From an uncultured Mobiluncus sp. (GTDB taxonomy: Bacteria > Actinomycetota > Actinomycetes > Actinomycetales > Actinomycetaceae): 40,755 nt of DNA. The notes under the pieces are model-generated. The model had not been told where the DNA came from. It saw only the letters and a list, made by a program, of their open reading frames with translations, and made no database searches. The stretch lies in contig NZ_CAMYBV010000017.1 in assembly GCF_947254095.1 (NCBI RefSeq), forward strand, positions 1 through 40,755, in the 5' to 3' direction. How positions within the stretch are numbered: position 1 is the stretch's first letter; every line of letters starts with the position of its first letter. Both the position numbers and the translations under genes were made by a program. Of the stretch, positions 15,908 through 25,073 are shown piece by piece.

Positions 15908-16987
15908 ATGAGTGAAAACGTGTTGAGTCCGCTGGATACAGAGGGTTTGGAACGGGAAGTCACCGCGGCTTTACAGGACATCGCGGCGGCAGCCGATGTG
16001 GAGTCGCTGAAAGCAGTGCGTTCCCGTTACAACGGCGACAAAGCGCCTTTGACCCTAGCAAAGAAACTTATCGGAAAGCTCGATCCTCAGGACAAAGCCA
16101 CTGCCGGTCGGAACTTGGGGGCTGCCCAAGGGCGGGTCCGGGCGGCTCTGGACGCCAAACAGATTGAACTGCAGGAGGCCGCGCAAGAGGCAGCTTTGGA
16201 GGCGGAAACCGTGGACGTGAGCGTGTTGTCCTCGCGTCACCCGCTGGGATCGCGCCACCCGCTGATGGTGCTGGAAGAGGAAGTCGCGGACTTTTTCGTG
16301 TCTCTGGGGTGGGACATTGCGGCCGGCCCCCAGGTGGAACACGAGTGGTTCAACTTTGATGCGTTGAACTTCGATGCCGATCACCCGGCACGGCAGATGC
16401 AAGACACTCTCTATGTCGATTCCACTTCCGTGGGTGGCAGCGCGGAAAACCCCGCCAACCTGGTGCTGCGCACGCACACCTCCCCGGTACAGGCGCGTCT
16501 GTTGACGACCCGCGAGTTGCCGATTTACGTGGCTATTCCCGGCAAAGTCTTTCGCGCTGATGAACTGGACCCCACTCACTCTCCGGTGTTTAACCAGGTG
16601 GAGGGCTTGGCGGTGGATAAGGGTCTGACGATGGCGGATTTGAAGGGGACTCTGGATCACTTTGCCCGCGCCATGTTCGGCCCGGAGGCAAAAACCCGTT
16701 TCAGACCGTCTTTCTTCCCCTTCACCGAGCCTTCCGCGGAGGTCGACCTGTGGTTCCCGCAAAAGAAAGGTGGCCCCGGCTGGATTGAGTGGGGCGGTTG
16801 CGGCATGGTCAATCCGAATGTGCTGCGTGCCTGCGGGGTCGACACAGAGGTTTATCAAGGGTTTGCTTTCGGAATGGGCATTGAGCGCACGCTGATGCTG
16901 CGCCACGGCATAGAGGATATGCACGACATCGTAGAAGGCGACGTGAGGTTCTCAGATCAGTTCGGCGTGAATGGAAAGGGGCGCTAA
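15908..16987 (+). CDS. pheS: phenylalanyl-tRNA synthetase alpha subunit
   Basis: PheS carries the class II catalytic core that charges tRNA-Phe in an alpha2-beta2 complex with PheT. The 359-residue product has the N-terminal coiled-coil tRNA-binding arm (about 1-100), motif 2 region (VFRADELDPTHSPVFNQVEG), the FRPSFFPFTEPSAEVD phenylalanine-pocket segment and motif 3 (GFAFGMGIERTLMLRHGI). Length is typical. GAGG precedes the ATG. pheT begins 2 nt after the stop, so translation is probably coupled. The 238-nt gap upstream holds the inverted repeats described separately. Confidence 0.98.
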   Translation: MSENVLSPLDTEGLEREVTAALQDIAAAADVESLKAVRSRYNGDKAPLTLAKKLIGKLDPQDKATAGRNLGAAQGRVRAALDAKQIELQEAAQEAALEAETVDVSVLSSRHPLGSRHPLMVLEEEVADFFVSLGWDIAAGPQVEHEWFNFDALNFDADHPARQMQDTLYVDSTSVGGSAENPANLVLRTHTSPVQARLLTTRELPIYVAIPGKVFRADELDPTHSPVFNQVEGLAVDKGLTMADLKGTLDHFARAMFGPEAKTRFRPSFFPFTEPSAEVDLWFPQKKGGPGWIEWGGCGMVNPNVLRACGVDTEVYQGFAFGMGIERTLMLRHGIEDMHDIVEGDVRFSDQFGVNGKGR

Positions 16988-16989
16988 AA

Positions 16990-19608
16990 ATGGCTTTTGT
17001 TTCGATTGAGTGGTTGCGGCGGTGGACGGAAGTTCCCGCGGAAACCAGCGCGTCTCAACTCGCAAAAGACCTGGTAAAGGTCGGTCTGGAAGAGGAAGCC
17101 ATCCACACTTCAGGGGTGACGGGTCCGCTGGTGTGCGGCCGGGTGGCCTCGATGGTTCCCGAAACGGCCTCCAACGGTAAAACCGTCAACTACTGCCGGG
17201 TAGACGTGGGTGAGGAATTCAACGATGCGCCCGGTACCGGCAAGGAGCCCTCCGACATTCCCAGCCGCAGCATTATATGTGGGGCGCACAATTTCAAGGA
17301 GGGCGATCACGTGGTGGTCTCTCTGCCAGGAGCCGTACTGCCCGGCGATTTCTCCATCGCCACCCGGAAAACTTACGGACATATTTCGGACGGCATGATT
17401 TGTTCAGCTCGTGAGCTGGGATTAGGCGAGGAATTCGATGGCATCATCGTTTTGGAGGAATACCTGGGCGAGCGCGGCGTGGAAATTCCCGCCCCCGGAA
17501 CCGATATGCTGCCCATCTTGGGATTGAACCAGGAACTGTTGGAAATCAACATCACCCCTGACCGCGGCTACTGTTTCTCGATGCGCGGAGTGGGCCGTGA
17601 ATACAGCCACTCCACGGGCGCAAAGTTTACCGACTGGGGCTTGGCTGAAAACCTGAAAAACGGCTTGCCCGCAGCCAATGATTCCGGCTTCCCGGTCGAA
17701 ATCGAGGACGCGGCCCCGATTCGCGGTCATGTGGGGTGCGACCGGTTTGTGGCGCGGATAGTGCGCGGACTGAATCCGAGCGCGCCTACGCCGCAGTGGA
17801 TGGTGGCGCGGCTGGAATCAGCGGGGATGCGTTCCATTTCCTTGCCAGTTGATGTGACGAACTACGTCATGTTGGACCTGGGCCAGCCCATGCACGCTTA
17901 TGACCTGGACAAAGTGACCGGACCCATCGTGGTGCGCCGAGCCCGCCAAGGCGAACAGCACACCACTTTGGATGAGGTTCAGCGAACTTTGCACGCCGAA
18001 GATTTGCTGATTACTGATTGCCAGGGCGGTCACGGCGCGCGTGTACTTGGCATCGCTGGAGTGATGGGTGGCGCGGAAACGGAGATGACCGAAGTCTCCA
18101 CGAACGTCCTGCTGGAAGCGGCGCATTTCGACGCGGTGTCCGTGGCTCGTTCGGCGCGCCGTCACAAGCTACCCTCGGAGGCTTCAAAGCGTTTCGAGCG
18201 CGGTTCCGACCCCGAACTTCCGCCGGTGGCGGCCCAGTACGCGGCCGAGCTACTGGTGGAATACGGCGGCGGCACCATTGACACGGGAGTTACTGACGTC
18301 AACCACGTCAAGCCCCAACCAACCGTGACTTTGCCTTTTGCGGCCGCAACTCAACTCATCGGGGTGAACTACGCGCCCCAGCGGGTGGAGGAACTCTTGC
18401 GTGCCATCGGCTGTGACGTCACCAAGTCCGGTGATGATGCGTTCGCGGTCGTGCCCCCCTCGTGGCGTCCCGACCTAGCTGGCGGCCCCGCCCATCTTAT
18501 AGAAGAAATTGCCCGACTGGACGGCTACGACAAGATTCCTTCTGTGGTGCCGGTCGGACCCGCCAAGATTGGCAACCCGGCGCCGCTGCGAACCCGTCGG
18601 GAGGTCAGCGACACTTTGGCCGAAGCGGGCTTGACCGAAGTCATGACTTACCCCTTCTTGGGCAATGAACACGATTTGATGGGGCTGCCGGCCGATGACC
18701 CGCGGCGAGACACCGTCAAGCTGGCCAATCCGCTGGCTGATGATGCCCCGGCACTGCGCAGTTCCCTGCTGGATACCCTGCTGAACACGGCTTCGCGAAA
18801 TGTGTCCCGCGGCAATCCGCGAGTAGCGATTTTTGAGCTGGACCAGGTCGTCAGCGCGCACGGAGTCATTCCGGCGTCGATTCCCGGCGTGGAGGAAAAG
18901 CCCAGCAACGAAGTCATGCAGGCCCTGCGGGCAGGAGTGCCGAAGCAGCCCTGGCACGTGGCGGCGGTGCTGGCAGGAAACGCCATCGAAGCTAGCCCTC
19001 ACGACGCGGCGCGTGCCTGGGATTGGGCGGACGCTATCGAGCTGGCGATTCGCGTGGCGGTTTCGCAAGGTTTGGCGGTGCGTCCCGAAGCCATGGGCGC
19101 CGGGGGACAAGCCACGGTCGCCGCGCCTTTCCACCCTGGACGGGTCGCGCAAATTCGCGTAGGTGCGCTCACCGGCGGGAAGGCGCTGGGCTACGCTGGC
19201 GAACTGCACCCCAAGGTGTGCCAGAACTTCGGTCTGCCGCCCCGGACTTGTGCATTTGAACTGGATTTGGACGCGATTGAAAAGTCCCGCCCCAAGGATG
19301 CGTTCCAACTGCGTCCCGTCTCTACGTTCCCGGCCGCCAAGGAAGACTTGGCGTTCGTCGTGAACCAAGACGTTCCAGCGCTGAAGGTCTATAACGCGAT
19401 TGCGAAGGCCGGGGAAGGGCTGGTTGAGGAATTGCGCCTGTTCGACGTGTTTGAGAATGCGGAGCAACTGGGGGAGGGCCGGAAATCCCTGGCGTTTGCG
19501 CTGCGGTTGCGTGCCGTTGACCATACGCTGAGTCCTCAGGAGATCAAGGAAACTCGCAACCGCATCATCAAGAAAGTCGAGAAAACCTGCCAGGCAACCC
19601 TGCGCTAG
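16990..19608 (+). CDS. pheT: phenylalanyl-tRNA synthetase beta subunit
   Basis: The 872-residue beta subunit has the expected domain order: an N-terminal EMAP/tRNA-binding-like domain (about 40-165), the B3/B4 editing region (about 220-400, with GVMGGAETEMTEVSTNVLLEAAHFD), the B5 domain (about 420-490), the catalytic-like core and the C-terminal ferredoxin-like anticodon-binding domain ending RNRIIKKVEKT. The B3/B4 region hydrolyses Tyr-tRNA-Phe. Somewhat longer than the E. coli protein (795), as is usual for actinobacteria. It lacks its own strong ribosome site and follows pheS after 2 nt. Confidence 0.98.
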   Translation: MAFVSIEWLRRWTEVPAETSASQLAKDLVKVGLEEEAIHTSGVTGPLVCGRVASMVPETASNGKTVNYCRVDVGEEFNDAPGTGKEPSDIPSRSIICGAHNFKEGDHVVVSLPGAVLPGDFSIATRKTYGHISDGMICSARELGLGEEFDGIIVLEEYLGERGVEIPAPGTDMLPILGLNQELLEINITPDRGYCFSMRGVGREYSHSTGAKFTDWGLAENLKNGLPAANDSGFPVEIEDAAPIRGHVGCDRFVARIVRGLNPSAPTPQWMVARLESAGMRSISLPVDVTNYVMLDLGQPMHAYDLDKVTGPIVVRRARQGEQHTTLDEVQRTLHAEDLLITDCQGGHGARVLGIAGVMGGAETEMTEVSTNVLLEAAHFDAVSVARSARRHKLPSEASKRFERGSDPELPPVAAQYAAELLVEYGGGTIDTGVTDVNHVKPQPTVTLPFAAATQLIGVNYAPQRVEELLRAIGCDVTKSGDDAFAVVPPSWRPDLAGGPAHLIEEIARLDGYDKIPSVVPVGPAKIGNPAPLRTRREVSDTLAEAGLTEVMTYPFLGNEHDLMGLPADDPRRDTVKLANPLADDAPALRSSLLDTLLNTASRNVSRGNPRVAIFELDQVVSAHGVIPASIPGVEEKPSNEVMQALRAGVPKQPWHVAAVLAGNAIEASPHDAARAWDWADAIELAIRVAVSQGLAVRPEAMGAGGQATVAAPFHPGRVAQIRVGALTGGKALGYAGELHPKVCQNFGLPPRTCAFELDLDAIEKSRPKDAFQLRPVSTFPAAKEDLAFVVNQDVPALKVYNAIAKAGEGLVEELRLFDVFENAEQLGEGRKSLAFALRLRAVDHTLSPQEIKETRNRIIKKVEKTCQATLR

Positions 19609-19666
19609 ACGTCTCGGGTCAATCAGCCGCTACTGACGCGGTTGGCGGCGCAACTAAGGAGTAAGC

Positions 19667-20368
19667 GTGGTTAACCAGAGTTCACGAGGTCGCAAGCACT
19701 TCCTCATCGGAGCGATTCTGGTTTTGGCCCTAGCGCTGGTGGGCGGTGCCGCGTTCCTGTTGTCGAGCTGGAACGCGAAAGGTTCGTGGCGCCTGGATAA
19801 CGCTTGGACCGGCCAGAACCTGAATCATCCGGGGCCGGTAGGGGAACAGATGCTGGCGGGTGCCGTGGCTTACCTTGCTACCGCGCCGAAATATGACGGT
19901 TCCAAAGTTTATCCCGGCGGGGTACCAAATGACGGCACCGGGGTGTGCACCGATGTGGTGTGGTACGCCGCCAAAGCGGCAGGAATGGACTTGCGCGAAC
20001 TGGTTGATGCGGATCGGCGGGCTGACCCGCAGGCTTACGCTGCCGCGGCTCCGGAGGGTGAGACTCCCTATCCTGACATTGATTATCGGCGCGTGCGCAA
20101 TCTCATCGTCTATTTCGACCGTCACGCCCAGAGCCTCACCACCGACACAACGGACGTGGCGTCTTGGCAACCCGGAGACATCGTGGTGTGGAAAGAACAC
20201 GTGGCGGTTATCTCAGATAGGCGCAACGCCCAGGGTTTGCCCTATGTGTTGCACCACGAAGGCAACGGAATCTTGTTTCGCTACGAGGCAGACGCTTTTC
20301 AGCAACGCGGGGAACCCTGGCGGCACTATCGGCTGGAATCTTTGGGTGCGCAACTGGCCGGGCACTAG
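19667..20368 (+). CDS. DUF1287 (YijF-like) secreted or membrane-anchored protein
   Basis: The 233-residue protein has a basic N-terminus and one hydrophobic segment at about 12-34 without a clear cleavage site, so it is probably anchored outside the membrane. The rest is the DUF1287 domain: GVCTDVVWYAAKAAG holds the probable nucleophile cysteine, followed by PDIDYRRVRNLIVYFDRH, WQPGDIVVWKEHVAVISD and LHHEGNG. This Cys-His layout is that of NlpC/P60- and CHAP-like hydrolases, so cell-wall peptide or amide hydrolysis is likely, though the family is uncharacterised. AAGGAG precedes the GTG start. It lies between pheT and argC, which have no functional link to it. Confidence 0.82.
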   Translation: MVNQSSRGRKHFLIGAILVLALALVGGAAFLLSSWNAKGSWRLDNAWTGQNLNHPGPVGEQMLAGAVAYLATAPKYDGSKVYPGGVPNDGTGVCTDVVWYAAKAAGMDLRELVDADRRADPQAYAAAAPEGETPYPDIDYRRVRNLIVYFDRHAQSLTTDTTDVASWQPGDIVVWKEHVAVISDRRNAQGLPYVLHHEGNGILFRYEADAFQQRGEPWRHYRLESLGAQLAGH

Positions 20369-20386
20369 CCCGTTGGGGCGGTTTTT
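20359..20386 (+). terminator. probable terminator after the DUF1287 gene
   Basis: Two alternative short GC stems (20359-20363 with 20368-20372, or 20368-20371 with 20376-20379) overlap the stop codon, and TTTTT follows at 20382-20386. It separates pheST/DUF1287 transcription from the arginine operon. Confidence 0.5.
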
Positions 20387-20416
20387 CGGTTATTTCACGC
20401 CAATCCCCGAACCTTT

Positions 20417-20455
20417 TAGCATAAATATGCAACTCTATGAATAAGCATGTATAGT
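20417..20455 (+). promoter_or_regulatory. argC promoter overlapped by tandem ArgR boxes
   Basis: Two adjacent 18-bp AT-rich imperfect palindromes (20417-20434 around GCATAAATATGC; 20435-20452 around TATGAATAAGCATG) fit the ARG box pattern, the second keeping the TGAAT half-site. TATAGT at 20450-20455 is a -10 box whose start point falls 7 nt later on the argC ATG, so the mRNA is probably leaderless and ArgR would block polymerase directly. Confidence 0.65.
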
Positions 20456-20462
20456 TGTTGCT

Positions 20463-21545
20463 ATGACAGAGGTTTCAGGTAAAAAAGTCAAAGTCGCAGT
20501 CGCGGGAGCTTCTGGTTTCGCCGGCGGCGAGCTGCTGCGATTACTGTTGAACCATCCCCAGGTGGAAATCGGAGCCTTGACGGCGGCGTCCTCGGCAGGC
20601 GAGCCGTTGGGAAAGCACCATCCCCACCTGTTCCCCCTGGCACAACGAGTGCTGCAGCCTACAGATGTTGAGAATCTGGCGGGCCACGATGTCATTTTCC
20701 TGGGGCTGCCGCACGGCGCGTCGGGCCAGGTGACGCGCGCTTTGCGCGATGCCGGGGTGAAGTCCCTACTCATTGATTGCGGGGCGGATCATCGTTTGAC
20801 CGACCCGGCCGCGTGGCGTGACTACTACCATTCAGAACCCGAAGAACCTTGGGCGTATTCGCTGCCGGAGCTGTTGCACCCCAATGAAAGTGTGGCACAG
20901 GCACAGCGCGCCGCATTGCGACAGGCTGCGGAGATTGCGGTACCGGGGTGCAACGTGACCGCGGTAACTTTGGCGCTACTGCCGGCGGTGTGGGCAGGAC
21001 TGGTGGATACGTCTGACATTGTGGCGAACCTCGCGGTGGGTTATTCCGGGGCTGGCAAAGCCATGAAATCCCACTTGATGGCCGTGGCGGCATTCGGCAA
21101 TGCCCAAGGCTATGCCATGGCCGGCGTACACCGGCATATCCCCGAAATCGCTCAGAATTTCCGAGTCGCCGGCGCCAGCGAAGTCAAGCTCAGCTTCACT
21201 CCCGTACTGGTTCCCATGAATCGCGGCATTCTCGCCACCGTTACCGCGCCCTTAGTCGGGTCTGGCGACGCGAGCGAACTACGCCGTGTCTATCACGAAG
21301 TTTGCGACGACGAACCCCTATTGGAATTCCTTTCCGAGGGCGTCTGGCCCACCGTGTCGATGGTGAGCGGCTGCGCCAAAGCGGCGATTCAAGTGGCGGT
21401 GGACAAACGCGCCGGTAAAGTTGTGGCGCAATGCGCTATCGATAACTTGGGCAAGGGCACCGCGGCGGGAGCCATTCAGGGCATGAACTTGGCCTTGGGC
21501 TTCCCGGAGTTGACCGGGGTTCCGGTGGTATCAACCGCACCGTAA
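20463..21545 (+). CDS. argC: N-acetyl-gamma-glutamyl-phosphate reductase
   Basis: ArgC reduces N-acetylglutamyl 5-phosphate to the semialdehyde with NADPH, the third step of arginine synthesis. The 360-residue protein has the Rossmann motif VAVAGASGFAGGELLRLL (residues 10-27), DVIFLGLPHGAS, the catalytic cysteine in AVPGCNVTAVTLALLP, VGYSGAGKA and HRHIPEI. It begins the arginine cluster. No Shine-Dalgarno sequence precedes the ATG; the -10 box 7 nt upstream explains this as leaderless initiation. Confidence 0.97.
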   Translation: MTEVSGKKVKVAVAGASGFAGGELLRLLLNHPQVEIGALTAASSAGEPLGKHHPHLFPLAQRVLQPTDVENLAGHDVIFLGLPHGASGQVTRALRDAGVKSLLIDCGADHRLTDPAAWRDYYHSEPEEPWAYSLPELLHPNESVAQAQRAALRQAAEIAVPGCNVTAVTLALLPAVWAGLVDTSDIVANLAVGYSGAGKAMKSHLMAVAAFGNAQGYAMAGVHRHIPEIAQNFRVAGASEVKLSFTPVLVPMNRGILATVTAPLVGSGDASELRRVYHEVCDDEPLLEFLSEGVWPTVSMVSGCAKAAIQVAVDKRAGKVVAQCAIDNLGKGTAAGAIQGMNLALGFPELTGVPVVSTAP

Positions 21546-21550
21546 CCATT

Positions 21551-21607
21551 TTTGTAAATTTATACAGGATAGCTTATATTTATAAAAACTGTTTTGGAAA
21601 CAGTTTT
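21551..21607 (+). promoter_or_regulatory. second ArgR-type operator/promoter and hairpin before argJ
   Basis: Two AT-rich imperfect palindromes (around TGTAAATTTATACA at 21553-21566 and TTATATTTATAA at 21574-21585) resemble the argC operator. TATAAA at 21581-21586 may be a -10. A perfect 10-bp A/T-rich hairpin (21585-21594 with 21598-21607, 3-nt loop) follows and ends in TTTT just before the argJ ribosome site, so it may act as a weak attenuator or as a 5' stabiliser. Confidence 0.5.
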
Positions 21608-21623
21608 ATGCAGGAGGTAGGAA

Positions 21624-22787
21624 GTGAGCGTTACTTATCCCCGTGGCTTCAAAGCCGCCGGTGCCCATGTGGGGCTGCGCGGCAAGCTGCATCCGGATAT
21701 GGCCATCGTGAGGAATCTGGGCCCAGACTCTACCGTGGCGGGAGTTTTTACTTCCAATCGTGTTTTTGCCGCTCCGGTGGGCTGGGACCGGAAAGTCGTT
21801 GCGGGTGGCCAGGCCCAAGCCGTGGTCATCAACTCGGCAGTAGCCAACGCCTGCACCGGTGCACAGGGGGATCGGGACACCGCTGCGATGGCAGCGCATC
21901 TGGGTCAGGTCCTGGGCGTGGCTGAAAACGAATGTCTGGTGTGCTCCACCGGAATCATCGGACGCGCTTTAGATATGCCGAAAATGACCGCCGGCATTGA
22001 TACAGTCGCCGCCAAACTGCGTGCGGACGGGGGCGACGAGGCGGCCGAAGCTATCCTCACTACCGATACGAAGTCGAAAACGGCCACCCACGAAAGTCCT
22101 TCCGGTTGGAAAATCGGCGGTATGGCGAAAGGCGCCGGAATGCTGGCCCCTGCCTTGGCGACCATGATTGTGGTCATCACCACCGACGCGGTTTGGGACG
22201 GTGCCACCCTACAGACGATGCTGTCCGACACAGTTGAGAAAACGTTCAACCGCCTCGACTCGGACGGCTGTATGTCCACCAACGACACCGTGTTGCTGCT
22301 GGCATCCGGCGCATCCGGGGTCGAGCCTGACCCGGACGAGTTCGCCGCCGGCCTTTTGCAAGTCTGCAAAAGCCTAGCCCTGCAGCTGTTGGGAGACGCC
22401 GAGGGAGCTCATCACGATATTGAAATTCGGGTGACCGGGGCTGCCAGCGAAGCGGGTGCTCTCGAGGCCGCCCGAACGATTTCGCGGTCCAACCTGGTGA
22501 AAACCGCCGTGTACGGCAATGACCCGAACTGGGGGCGTATCCTGTCCCAGCTGGGCACGGTGCCGGAAGACGTCCTGCCGTTCGACCCGGCTCATGTCGA
22601 TGTTTCCATTAACGGCGTAAAAGTTTGTAAAGACGGGGGGATAGGTGAGGATCCCTACCTGGCTGATATGAGTCCGCGAGAATGCCACATCCTGGTCGAG
22701 CTGCACGCCGGTCAGGAAGAGGCCCACCTGTGGACCAGTGACTTGACCCACGAATACGTGCATATCAACGGGGATTACACCACGTAA
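21624..22787 (+). CDS. argJ: bifunctional ornithine acetyltransferase / N-acetylglutamate synthase
   Basis: ArgJ recycles the acetyl group from N-acetylornithine to glutamate and, in bifunctional forms, also makes acetylglutamate from acetyl-CoA. The 387-residue precursor self-cleaves before the threonine of the conserved KGAGMLAPALATMIVVITTD region into alpha and beta chains; NSAVANACTGAQGDRD and the C-terminal GNDPNWGRI with YVHINGDYTT are intact. This makes a separate argE unnecessary. The GTG start has a strong AGGAGG (21612-21617). Confidence 0.97.
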   Translation: MSVTYPRGFKAAGAHVGLRGKLHPDMAIVRNLGPDSTVAGVFTSNRVFAAPVGWDRKVVAGGQAQAVVINSAVANACTGAQGDRDTAAMAAHLGQVLGVAENECLVCSTGIIGRALDMPKMTAGIDTVAAKLRADGGDEAAEAILTTDTKSKTATHESPSGWKIGGMAKGAGMLAPALATMIVVITTDAVWDGATLQTMLSDTVEKTFNRLDSDGCMSTNDTVLLLASGASGVEPDPDEFAAGLLQVCKSLALQLLGDAEGAHHDIEIRVTGAASEAGALEAARTISRSNLVKTAVYGNDPNWGRILSQLGTVPEDVLPFDPAHVDVSINGVKVCKDGGIGEDPYLADMSPRECHILVELHAGQEEAHLWTSDLTHEYVHINGDYTT

Positions 22788-22854
22788 ACAAACCTAGCGG
22801 GGAAAATCCCCAGCTCGGAACGCGCTACAGGACCAAAAAGATGGAAGGAATGCG

Positions 22855-23778
22855 ATGATCACGCCGATACAGAAGACCGAAGTGCTGCTGGAGGCCATGC
22901 CGTGGCTACGCAGCTACCGCGGCGCTACTGTCGTCATCAAATATGGTGGCAACGCGATGGTCAACGAGGATTTGCGTCGCGCATTCGCCGCCGATATTCA
23001 GTTCCTGCACCAGGTCGGTTTGCGCACAGTCGTGGTACACGGCGGTGGCCCGCAGATTACCGAAATGCTGGACCGTCTGGGCTTGGAGGCGCCTTTCATC
23101 AACGGCTACCGGGTGACGACCCCGGAAGTTATGGAAGTCGTGCGCATGGTTCTCACCGGCAAGGTTCAGCGTGAGCTCGTGGGCTTGCTGAACGTGGAAG
23201 AATCTCTGGCAATTGGTCTCACCGGTGAGGACGCCGGCCTGTTTGGAGCGCGGAAACGCCAATGCGAACCGGGCAGCGACCTGGGACTGGTCGGGGACAT
23301 CGTCAATGTTCATCCCCGCGCAGTCGTGGATCTGCTGGAGCGCGGCAACATTCCGGTCATTTCCTCCATCGCGCCTTCCGTTGACGACCCCAACATCGTG
23401 CTGAATGTCAACGCCGACGCGGTCGCGGCGGCCCTAGCTATCGGCTTAAAGGCACGCAAGCTCATTATCCTCACTGATGTCGAGGGACTTTATCGGGACA
23501 TTGACAACCCGGCATCCCTCATCAGGTTCTTGACCGCTGGCGAATTGGCACGCATGCTACCAACCATTAAATCTGGAATGGTACCCAAAATGCAGGCCTG
23601 TCTCGACGCCGTGCAGGGCGGTGTGTCCCGCGCGACAATCATCGACGGACGCCTAGCTCACTCCATGCTCCTCGAAATCGTGACTGACCAAGGCACCGGT
23701 ACCGAAGTCATACCCGACAATGTCCGTCCGCTCCGCCCTCATGACGGCGAGCCTCTGCCCACGATACAGTTCCGCTGA
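22855..23778 (+). CDS. argB: acetylglutamate kinase
   Basis: ArgB phosphorylates N-acetylglutamate, usually the feedback-controlled step of the pathway. The 307-residue amino-acid-kinase-fold protein has VIKYGGNAM, VVHGGGPQITEMLDRLG, INGYRVTTPEVMEVV and the C-terminal KMQACLDAVQGGVSRATIIDGR. The N-terminal helix (TEVLLEAMPWLRSYRG) is the one that links hexamers in arginine-sensitive enzymes, so inhibition by arginine is likely. GGAAGG precedes the ATG. It follows argJ after 67 nt. Confidence 0.97.
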   Translation: MITPIQKTEVLLEAMPWLRSYRGATVVIKYGGNAMVNEDLRRAFAADIQFLHQVGLRTVVVHGGGPQITEMLDRLGLEAPFINGYRVTTPEVMEVVRMVLTGKVQRELVGLLNVEESLAIGLTGEDAGLFGARKRQCEPGSDLGLVGDIVNVHPRAVVDLLERGNIPVISSIAPSVDDPNIVLNVNADAVAAALAIGLKARKLIILTDVEGLYRDIDNPASLIRFLTAGELARMLPTIKSGMVPKMQACLDAVQGGVSRATIIDGRLAHSMLLEIVTDQGTGTEVIPDNVRPLRPHDGEPLPTIQFR

Positions 23779-23822
23779 GCCTTGTCCCATACCTCTGAAC
23801 CAGCCTAGTGAAAGAAGCAAAA

Positions 23823-25073
23823 ATGGACGTCAAAGAGTGGATTTCGCGCTACGAAAACTCGATAATGAATACTTTTGGGACACCAAAGACCGTGTTGACC
23901 CGCGGGGCGGGCTGCTTTGTGTGGGACGAGGACGGCCATCAATACCTCGACTTGTTGGGCGGTATCGCGGTCAACGCCCTGGGGCACGGACACCCGAATA
24001 TCGTCACCGCTTTGCACGAACAGGTCGAAACGTTAGGCCACGTCAGTAACTATTTTGCGACCCAGCCTCAGATTGAGGCCGCAGAACGGATTTTGTCCAT
24101 CATTGAACCTGGCGGAGCTCCGCAAGGCTCGCGAGTCTTCTTTACCAACTCTGGTACCGAAGCGCTGGAGGCGGCGTTTAAGTTGGCGCGGGCTCGCGGG
24201 GGAGCCGCGCGCAGCAGGTTCCTCGCGCTGGAAAACTCTTTCCACGGCCGTACCATGGGGGCACTGTCGCTGACCTACAAATCGATTTTTCGTGATCCGT
24301 TCCTGCCGATGCCCGCCGAAGTCGATTTCCTGCCCTACAACATCGCTGCTTTGGAGCGTGCCTTTGACGGTGAGCGAGGAGAGTCCATCGCGGCTCTGTT
24401 CATCGAGCCGATTCAAGGCGAAGCCGGGGTGCGTCCGATTTCTGACGACTTCCTCAAGGTGGCGCGCGAAGTGACGGCACGCGCTGGCGCCCTGCTGGTT
24501 TTGGACGAAGTCCAAACCGGCATGGGACGGACAGGAACCTGGATGGCTCACCATACGGCGGGAATCGTTCCGGACGTGGTGACATTGGCAAAAGGGCTGG
24601 GCGCCGGGTTCCCGGTCGGAGCTTGCGTGGCCCTCAATGCCGAAGCGGCAAGCGTGTTAAAGCCGGGGATGCACGGCTCCACTTTTGCGGGGAATCCGCT
24701 GGCGGGAGCCTCGGTGCTGGCGATGATTAACACGGTTGAAGAGGAAGGCTTGCTGTCTAACGTCCAAAACGTGGGGGACATCTGGAAACGCGAGATTCTC
24801 GAACTGGAGCACCCCCTCATTAGTGAAGTCCGCGGGCGCGGCTTGCTGCTGGGAATCGGTTTGCGTAATCCTTTGGCCAAACCGCTGGCTGATGAGCTTT
24901 TCAAAGCGGGATTCATCGTCAATGCCCCGGATACCTTCACGATTCGGCTGGCACCGCCGCTCATCATCAACCCTTCTCAGACCCGGATGTTTACCCAAGC
25001 GCTACCGGAAATCCTTGACCGGGTGCAACACCAGGCAGACCAAGAGATTCGGCTGGGAGGCTCGCGTGTCTGA
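23823..25073 (+). CDS. argD: acetylornithine aminotransferase
   Basis: This PLP-dependent class III aminotransferase makes N-acetylornithine from the semialdehyde. Present are FTNSGTEALEAAFKLAR (phosphate binding), SFHGRTMGALSLT, LVLDEVQTGMGRTG and the PLP lysine in TLAKGLGAGFPVGA. The frame is open from a GTG at 23808, but the ATG at 23823 has the GAAAGAAG ribosome site and gives the usual N-terminus (416 residues). Its last 8 nt overlap argR. In the standard actinobacterial order argF would come next; it is missing here. Confidence 0.96.
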   Translation: MDVKEWISRYENSIMNTFGTPKTVLTRGAGCFVWDEDGHQYLDLLGGIAVNALGHGHPNIVTALHEQVETLGHVSNYFATQPQIEAAERILSIIEPGGAPQGSRVFFTNSGTEALEAAFKLARARGGAARSRFLALENSFHGRTMGALSLTYKSIFRDPFLPMPAEVDFLPYNIAALERAFDGERGESIAALFIEPIQGEAGVRPISDDFLKVAREVTARAGALLVLDEVQTGMGRTGTWMAHHTAGIVPDVVTLAKGLGAGFPVGACVALNAEAASVLKPGMHGSTFAGNPLAGASVLAMINTVEEEGLLSNVQNVGDIWKREILELEHPLISEVRGRGLLLGIGLRNPLAKPLADELFKAGFIVNAPDTFTIRLAPPLIINPSQTRMFTQALPEILDRVQHQADQEIRLGGSRV

